A stretch of DNA of 64,000 nucleotides from Desmodus rotundus. Lineage: Eukaryota; Chordata; Mammalia; Chiroptera; Phyllostomidae. The position numbers were made by a program, and so were the translations under genes. The stretch is from the NCBI RefSeq assembly GCF_022682495.2, contig NC_071388.1, positions 179,860,528 to 179,924,527 of the forward strand. The letters run 5' to 3'. Below the pieces are notes generated by a model, which was not told the origin of the DNA, made no database searches, and saw only the letters and a program-made list of their open reading frames with translations. Below, piece after piece: positions 57,369-64,000 of this stretch. The first letter of the stretch is position 1; every line of letters begins with the position of its first letter.

Positions 57369-59454
57369 CAAATCATAAATAATAATATTTTACCACTCCA
57401 TGTATGAAAGCCCTAGATAATAATACATTTAATATCTACTATCGACTGCTTCGTGACCCTCTTTTTGCCTGATGGGACCCTGTGAGAGTGAGGTAAAGAA
57501 GTTTGGCTTTAGTTATCATCAGTCATGGAATTCTACCAAGCACCCCTTCGACACTAATACGCCACTTTCTGAAATCTCAAACGAGAAATCAGCAAACAAA
57601 CTCTCTCTTCTATTGTAGCTAAGAGTAAGTTTTGAAAACTCTAAGCTTCAAAATTGATTTTTCCTATAGTTGTTTTGATCATGGTTTTTCAAAGTCATGA
57701 CAAGCCAAATACTTGCAAAGCAAACCAAACACACTATGCCATCATCACAGGCCAATAACAAAGTTCCATACCCCTTCACTCTTCGCCTCTCACACTCGCC
57801 TTTCTGCCAAGGCTGCATGGTTGTAAAATGGTGAGCTTTCAAAATATAAACCATAATAAATTTGAATAATGTTAGGCATGACTCATTCACCAGAAGAAGC
57901 AGAATTCAATCATTATTAATTAGTGTACTTCTTTTTATCAACCTATAACAGATGTTATCCACAGGCTAATCTCATATATAGTTGAAATGTTAACCAACAA
58001 TGCTGATAACATAAGGAATTTACTTACTTGTAATCTTCACCTAGATTCTTGAGCTCATAAAACTGGCAATATAAACTTATTTTCATCTTCACCTTTATAA
58101 AAAACCATACTATCTAAGTCCCTATAAAAAGTTGGTTGTTTATATTTTATGAAAGACTAATATTTGCTTTAATTATGGACTGTATCAGTATTTGTTATAT
58201 TTTAATACATTTATTTTAAATTAAAACTATATTTTGTAAGGGCAACTTAATACATAGGCATTAAAATATCTGGAGTTGGTATCTTTAATAAGCTATAACC
58301 AGATAATCCTGGGCTATAAAGAATTTATTTTTCTCTTCTATTATCAAAGAACAGCTGTAAAAGTACAAAATCCACTGTTAACCTGTGTTTACATTTCTAA
58401 TGGCAGATTTATAAAGTAATGTGTGTACAATGGTTTCTCTATCATGTTCCTTTTTTTTCCTTTCTTTCAAAAGAATGTAAAACCCGCTTTCTTTTTCAAG
58501 CCTAATGACAAAGATTCCATGGTAACTGCCTTTTATTGGGTCTTCTTTCTCAGCCTTTCTTGCTCTTTTGCTGTGCTTTGAAGTTGGAAAAATATTTTGC
58601 TTCAAAATACAGTACAAGGAAATCAACAATCTAGTCTTCATTGTACATAGCAACTCCTGAGACCTTTCTTCAATTTTAAGAAAAGGGGAAGTTCCCTTAA
58701 AGTTTTATATTAGGTGAAGGTATTGAAAAGAATTAAACAGGAATCATAAGAATAGAGCATGATTTAGTAGCTGGAATACTGTATTAAATATGTAATTCAC
58801 TGTTCTAGATTTCTTATTTTCTTCATGTTTGTAATCTATTGTACCATTAATTGTAGAGAAAGCATTGCAAATTGTGAGAATTTCCAATTTCTCTTGAGTT
58901 GTAAACAATACCCCACTTACCTAAATTCCATGGATCTAAGTCATTCTCTCCATCAAATGGAACTGAGACTGCCTCCCACCTTTTCTCATGTTCAGAAATT
59001 AAGTGATTTTTAATGAGCCTAGGTTGGTAAGGCACTTGGAGCTGTTATCCTTGGTACAAAATAGCATTATAATTAATCCATAGATAAACTAGCTTTTATT
59101 TTTATTATTCATATTTTCTGTTTCCATTTTATATTTTAATGAATTTACTGAGGCTCTGAACTGAAAAATGCAGGCTAGAAGCCAGCAATAATACTTTACT
59201 TTTTTTTTTCAAACTGCTGGAAGATATAAAAACTACAAAAGTTGAAAGACCTTTTCCTTCCTCAAAAGTTAAGTAATTTGCAGGTAACTTTCAATGTTAA
59301 ATGTTTTACATTACATTACATGTAATTTAATTGTAGGAAGTTTTAAAACCATTCACTGATAATTTATCATATATCTGTGAGGAAAGTCAGAATTATAACT
59401 GTATTCTGAAGCTAGTGAATACCACTTGGTTACCAGTAATTGATTCCAGAAAAT
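57369..59454. other. AT-rich unassigned sequence
   Basis: No gene recognised. A faint MIR-like trace may span 59110-59290 (TTTACTGAGGCTCTGAACTG; AGTTAAGTAATTTGCAGGTA). Frames of 62-91 codons have no motif. Confidence 0.4.
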
Positions 59455-59773
59455 CAGCCATACAGAAGCACTGAACACTTATTCACAAGATCTAATTGAC
59501 ATATACAGAATTCTCCACCTACTAATAGCAAATATATGTTATTTTCAAGTGTCCATGGAACATTCACCAAGAGAGATGACATTCTGAAGATTAAAAAAAA
59601 AAAAAGCTAACAAATTTAAACAACTAAAGTCATAGAGACTATGTTCTTTGTTTATAATGGACTCAAACTAGAAATTAATAACAGAAAGAGAACAGGAAAA
59701 TCTTCAAATATTTGTTACCTAAAAATATATGCTTAAGTAATCCATTCATCCTGGAAGAAATCTCCATAAAATA

Positions 59774-59983
59774 TAGGGCCCAGCACAAATAATGCCCCTT
59801 TTTTATTACAAAATCTTTTATTACAAAATCATAAGCATGTAATTCTGTAATATAACAATATCACACTCAAGCACACCACATGACATTTTAGGTGAAATGT
59901 TCAAATTAAAACTATAAATTTTTGTACCCACATTATTACCCTACCAACCACACTCAGGCAGGCTTTAGCTCTGCCAGACCCTG
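59774..59983. mobile_element. Candidate short non-autonomous DNA transposon in old L1
   Basis: The old L1 is interrupted by 210 bases that start TAGGGCCCAGCACAAA and end GCTCTGCCAGACCCTG, whose reverse complement is CAGGGTCTGGCAGAGC. These look like imperfect terminal inverted repeats (AGGG...GCA...A shared). CTTTTATTACAAAAT occurs in near-tandem inside. No matching 8-bp duplication was found, so the class is open. I cannot name the family, though hAT-type non-autonomous elements of this size are common in some bats. Confidence 0.45.
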
Positions 59984-61061
59984 TGTACACAGAATCAAAT
60001 GACAGTGAAAATACAGCCAAAGCAGTGCTAAAAGGGAACGATACTATTAAATGTTTGCATTAGAGTTGGGAACGTTTTCCAATCAGTAATTTAAGTTTCT
60101 ATCTTAATAAATAAGAAAAAGAACAAAATAAATTCAAAGAAAGAAGAAAAACTAAATAATGGCCATAAGAACAGAAATCAGTGAAGAATACAATGGGAAA
60201 ACAAAAGAGAAAATTAATAAAACAAAACCTGGTTTTTAAAAAAGTAAATAAAATTGATAACTGTCTAGCAAGATTAACAAACATAAAAAAGAGAGAAGAC
60301 AAGAATCTCTGACGTTAAATAAAATAGGGATATCACAGCAGATTCTGCAGCCACTGAATGGTAACAGAAGAATGCTCTAACTCTGCTCTCATAAATACAG
60401 TAACTGAGAAAAAATGGACCAACTCTTCGAAAACCATGAACTACCACATCTCAGCCGAGAGGAAAATGATAACCTGAATGGCTTCGTAATTATTAAATGA
60501 ATTAAAGGTGTGATTTAAAAGCACACACACAAGTATCTTCAAACCCAGATGATTTTATTTACCAAATACTCAAAGAAGAATTAACACCAGTTTTACAGTC
60601 TCTTCCAGAAGAGTAGGAACAGGAAAAAATATTTCCAAATTCATTGTAGGAGGCCACTATTACCCTGATAGAAACACCAGCTGAAGACCACACATAAAAA
60701 AGGAAAATGGTAGAAGAGTATGTCTCATAAATTTAGAGGCAAATATCCTCAACAAAATATTAACAAAGTGAATCCAACAATGTATGAAAAGAATTATACA
60801 CTGTAACCAAGTGGAGTTTATTTGTTACAAAAAGTTGGTTTAATGTTTGAAAATCAATCAATGCAAACAGGCTAAGAAAAATAAAGTCATATGATCAAAT
60901 CAATTGATACAGACATTTCATTTGGCAAAATTCAACACCTATTCATGATAAAAACTGTCAGTGCCCTAAAAATAGAGGAGCACCTCCTGAAAAGCATTTA
61001 CAAGAAAACCAATAGTTCACATCATACTTAATGGTAAAAAAGTGAATGTTCTCTATCTAAT

Positions 61062-61259
61062 ATGGGGACCAAGGAAAGGCTGTTCACTCTCACCATTCTT
61101 ATTGAACAAAGTATTGAAAGTTCTAGCCATTACAATAAAATTTCCTGCAAAAGAAATAAAATTGCCTGTATAAATGGAAAGAAAATAAAACTAGCTATAT
61201 TTGCTGATGCCATGATTGTTGACACAGAAATACCGCAGAAGCTACAGAGAATATTTTAG
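61062..61259 (+). pseudogene. Old L1 RT fragment with altered catalytic motif
   Basis: 65 open codons across the RT palm of the ancient L1: MGTKERLFTLTILIEQSIE corresponds to the [15 protein letters not shown] block and LAIFADAMIVDTEIP to motif C. The second aspartate of FADD is alanine, which would abolish polymerase activity even if the frame were whole. Confidence 0.78.
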
Positions 61260-61520
61260 AAAGCATAAAACTAATAACTAGGCTCTGAAAGGCCACGGAA
61301 TCAACATACAAAAATGAATTGCATTTCTAAGCACTATCAACAACCAAATAGAAACCGAAATCAAAAACGCAATGCCATTTACAATTGCTGAAAAGAAATT
61401 CAAAGAATGTAGGCATACATTTAACAAAACAAGTACACTATACACCAAAAATTGTCAAATGCTAATAATGAAAGAAATAAATGAAGAAAAATACTTGGAA
61501 ATATGCTCATAGACTAGAAG

Positions 61521-61780
61521 AGTGATTTTCAACCAGTGTGCCACAAGAACTTTTCAAACATGCAATACCTGACTATGTAGTCAGGGGCACTGACCACTTC
61601 TCCCCTAGACTGTCAAATAAAAAAATGACAATAGCCAACACAGCAATAACTGTCCAGTGTGAATGATTCAAAATTATACCTATTTCTTCACATCAGCAAA
61701 AAATATATTTTTTGGTGTGCTGCATAATTTTAGTAATTAGTTTATGTGTACCATGAGATGAAAAAGGTTGAAAATCACTG
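61521..61780. mobile_element. Non-autonomous hAT-type element (bat)
   Basis: The ends AGTGATTTTCAACC (61521-61534) and GGTTGAAAATCACT (61766-61779) are perfect 14-bp inverted repeats, with a further G completing CACTG on the right. Inside, TGCCACAAGAACTTTTCAAA and GGTGTGCTGCATAATTTTAG, GTACCATGAGATGAAAAAGG occur. The termini are of hAT type (CAGTG...), and the 260-bp size with no coding capacity fits a MITE-like derivative as known from bat genomes. It lies inside the old L1. The flanking octamers (ACTAGAAG and GGATTTCA) no longer match. Confidence 0.82.
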
Positions 61781-63302
61781 GGATTTCAAGGTTCAACATA
61801 ATAAAAATATTCATTCTATCTAAATTGATCTATAGCTTTAATGAAATTCCCATTTAAGTCTCAGGAAGGCTTTTAAAAGTATTAATAAGCTTATTTTAAA
61901 ATATTTACAGTAATTGAAAGGGCCTAACAATTTTGAAAGGAAGAATAAAGTGTGAGGAATTCTTCCCAATGTTAAGAGATACTATCTAGCTATAGCAACA
62001 AAAGAGGAGTGGTAATGGTGGAGTAATGAACACTTAGATCAATGTAACAGAGTGGAAAACCCAGAAATAGATCCGAACAAATATCTCCAATTAACTTTTG
62101 GCAAAGGCACAAAAGAAATAGGATGAGGCGGGACAGCCTTTTCAGTAAGTAGTGCTAAAGCAATTGGACATATGTAGGGAAAAAATGTGAGCCTCAACCT
62201 AAACCTCACACCTCATACAAAAATCAACTCAATGAAAAGTATAAAACTATAAAACATCTAGAAACAGGAGAAAATATTCAGAACCTAGAACAAGGCATAA
62301 TTCTTAGACTTAACACCAAAAGCCCGATACAAACGAGGAAAACTTTATGAATTGAACCTCATCAAAATTAATTTTTTTGGCTTTATGAAAGAGTCTGTTG
62401 AGATGAAAAATAAATTATGAACTGAAAGAAAAAAATTACAAATTACATATCCAATAAAGGTCTAGTATCTATAATATTATAAAGAACTCACAAAATTCAA
62501 AATTAAAAAAAGAAATGATCCAGTGAGAAAGTAGATAAAAGGCATGTTCGATATTTTATAAGAGAGGATCTAAAGATGACACATAAGCATATGAAAAGAT
62601 GCTCACCATAATTAGTCATTAGGGAAATGCAAATTGAAACTAAAATTAGATGTCAATTTACACCTATCAGAATGGCTAAAATAGAAAATTAGGATAAAAC
62701 CATATGCTGGCAAGGGTGCAAAGAAACTAGACCACTCATACATTGTTGATAGAAATGTAAAATGATACAGTTACTCTGGAAAATAGTTAGCACTTCCCGT
62801 TGAAACTGACAATGGAACTTACCATATCACCAGCAATTACACTCTTGTACATATGTCCCAGAGAAATGAAAACTCATTCTCATGCAGAAATATGTACACA
62901 AATGTTCATAGCAGCTTTAGTTATAATAGCTGAAAACTGGAAACTACCCAAATGTGTTTCCATGATGAACGGTGAAACAAACTGTGGCATATCCATACCA
63001 TGGATTACCGATCAGCAAAGAGGAGGAACAAACTGTTGAAAATGCAAAAACGTGGATGTATCTTAAGGAAATTATGTGGGATAAAAGAAGCCAATGCCAT
63101 AAGATCCATACTGCACAACTGCATCTACATAACATTTATGAAATAACAGCAATGTAGACATGAAGAGCATACCAGTGTTAGTGTGGCTAAGAGAAAGGAA
63201 GAGAGGATGAGTGTAGCTGTTAAAGGGTAGCATGAGAGAACCTTACAGTAATGGTTCAGTAACGTTTTTTATTGTAGTTGTGCAAAGCTTCATGTGGTGA
63301 AA

Positions 63303-63868
63303 TGATATGGTTACCGGCCCACAGTATCTGCAGCATTGTGGCTGAGATGAGCCAAATTCACACAGACTACGGAGTCCTATGGAGGAAAGAGGATGGCACG
63401 GCTACTGTCTCAAGGGGAGAGCACGCCAGCCCTTGCCTTGACAGGCTTTTATTGCTTTTCTGGGCACATTACATTGAGGATGGTCCTCACTTAATATGCA
63501 CAGGTTCACTTTAGGTGGTTACTTTTTACAGAAAACAAAGGAGAAGATATTGCTAATTACATCAAAAAGGAAGGATATTTGCAAATGTAAAGGGAAAAGT
63601 GGTTGAACTGGTTCCACTCCATCCTTGGGAGGTTTAGCATAGATTTTAGGAAGTTACTTTAAAGGTATGCAGTAAATGTTTGCTGCCTCAATTCAGGTTG
63701 AGGGAGTTCTAACAAAAAGCAAGTCTCAAAGTGGCCTAGGTACAATGCAGGCCTGATTCCCCATGGGAGAACCTATCCATGGGTGTGGGTCCTGTGTGCT
63801 GGACCTCACTTTCCACTGGCCTTTCCTAGTGGGAGCTGGGCCCATGCCACGCAGAATGGTCTCCTATA
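63303..63868 (-). mobile_element. Endogenous retrovirus LTR (probably 3' LTR)
   Basis: Read on the minus strand this 566-bp block begins just after a polypurine tract, at TATAGGAGACCATTCTGCG (probably a mutated TG start), and ends ACCATATCA at 63303, giving the CA end. An AATAAA sits at plus 63448-63453 (read CAATAAAAGCCTGTC on the minus strand), about 145 bases before the end, placing R and U5 there. It abuts old L1 sequence on its left, so the insertion postdates that L1. The polypurine tract next to it identifies it as the 3' LTR of a provirus extending beyond the window. Layout suggests a class II (betaretrovirus-like) element, but I cannot prove the class. The 78-codon plus frame at 63278-63514 is chance. 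Confidence 0.65.
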
Positions 63869-64000
63869 TTTCCCCCCTTGTTTTTAGTTAGGACCGCCAT
63901 AGATCCCACTAAAGCTTGCTACTTGCTGGTCTCTCACACAACCCTGGGAAAATAATTTGCAAATGTGTCAAAGTACACAGAGCATTATTATAATCAGTAA
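63869..64000 (-). mobile_element. Polypurine tract and end of proviral internal region
   Basis: On the minus strand AAAAACAAGGGGGGAAA (plus 63869-63885) is a polypurine tract, the primer site for plus-strand DNA synthesis. The remaining bases to the window edge would be the extreme 3' end of the internal region, presumably the end of env, but too little is present to identify and stop codons occur in all frames. Confidence 0.5.

Larger units (their letters stand above)
59455..63295 (+). mobile_element. Long old L1 (L1M-type) spanning most of ORF2
   Basis: From CAAGTGTCCATGGAACATTC and AGAAATTAATAACAGAAAGA (endonuclease/linker), through GCAAATATCCTCAACAAAAT, ACCAAGTGGAGTTTATTTGT, AATCAATCAATGCAAACAGG and AAGGCTGTTCACTCTCACCA (RT), to ATGCTCACCATAATTAGTCA, CCAGCAATTACACTCTTGTA and CAAATGTTCATAGCAGCTTT near the ORF2 end, this is an ancient L1 on the plus strand, about 3.4 kb without its insertions. 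Two short DNA-transposon-like pieces (59774-59983 and 61521-61780) interrupt it. The frame is thoroughly broken. Its right end meets an LTR at 63303. Confidence 0.88.

Noticed and set aside
59110..59290. Possible antisense MIR with a T run inserted
   Set aside because: Only two short words match; too weak to list as a feature.
1..64000. CRISPR arrays, bacterial operons, phage or integron structures
   Set aside because: No regularly spaced repeats, no bacterial-type gene density or ribosome binding sites. All repeats are explained by a mammalian genome.

Overview
This window looks like nuclear DNA from a bat, probably an insectivorous 'microbat'. Three near-complete copies of a tRNA-derived SINE of the VES type (known only from bats) sit at 2244-2405, 38585-38801 and 48366-48581, each with a target-site duplication. 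The L1 3' ends, a half-L1-like element with its own 3' tail, and a short hAT-type element also fit a bat. The DNA is AT-rich, and I found no host protein-coding gene. The open reading frames are short chance frames, antisense shadows of L1, or decayed L1 ORF1/ORF2. I read it as intergenic or deep-intronic sequence.

Layout. 1-9.8 kb: old unique sequence with MIR, L2 and MER5A relics, one VES SINE, and an old MLT1-like LTR split by a candidate solo LTR. 9.8-13.1 kb: 5'-truncated L1, minus strand. 13.4-16 kb: an MLT1-like LTR, then an old plus-strand L1 interrupted by a MIR, by a poly-A retrocopy with a perfect 15-bp duplication, and by an LTR-like block. 16.06-18.9 kb: an old minus-strand L1, next to or invaded by a younger L1, itself invaded by a short half-L1 tail. 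18.9-27 kb: mostly unassigned, with MIR, L2, a short L1 and a U6 snRNA pseudogene. 27-34 kb: old L1, L2 and MIR fragments and one 0.84-kb bat L1.

34.2-40.1 kb holds an essentially full-length minus-strand L1 (about 5.9 kb) with a 12-bp duplication, 5' UTR, ORF1 and ORF2. A VES SINE sits inside ORF1, and the ORF1 C-terminal domain is missing. 42.6-45.5 kb: an L2 split by a minus-strand L1. 45.5-48.3 kb: an LTR and an old L1. 48.4 kb: a VES SINE with a perfect 16-bp duplication. 50.6-52.5 kb: a half-L1-like element with 5' UTR, ORF1 and 3' tail but no ORF2. 53-57 kb: mostly unassigned, with a diverged local direct repeat. 59.5-63.3 kb: an old plus-strand L1 carrying two short DNA-transposon-like insertions. 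63.3 kb to the end: a minus-strand LTR with a polypurine tract, probably the 3' end of an endogenous retrovirus running off the window.

Nothing here works together as a pathway. The value lies in the nested insertions, which give a relative chronology, and in a few unusual element structures. Family names come from remembered consensus features, not a database search; boundaries without a stated duplication are accurate to tens of bases.
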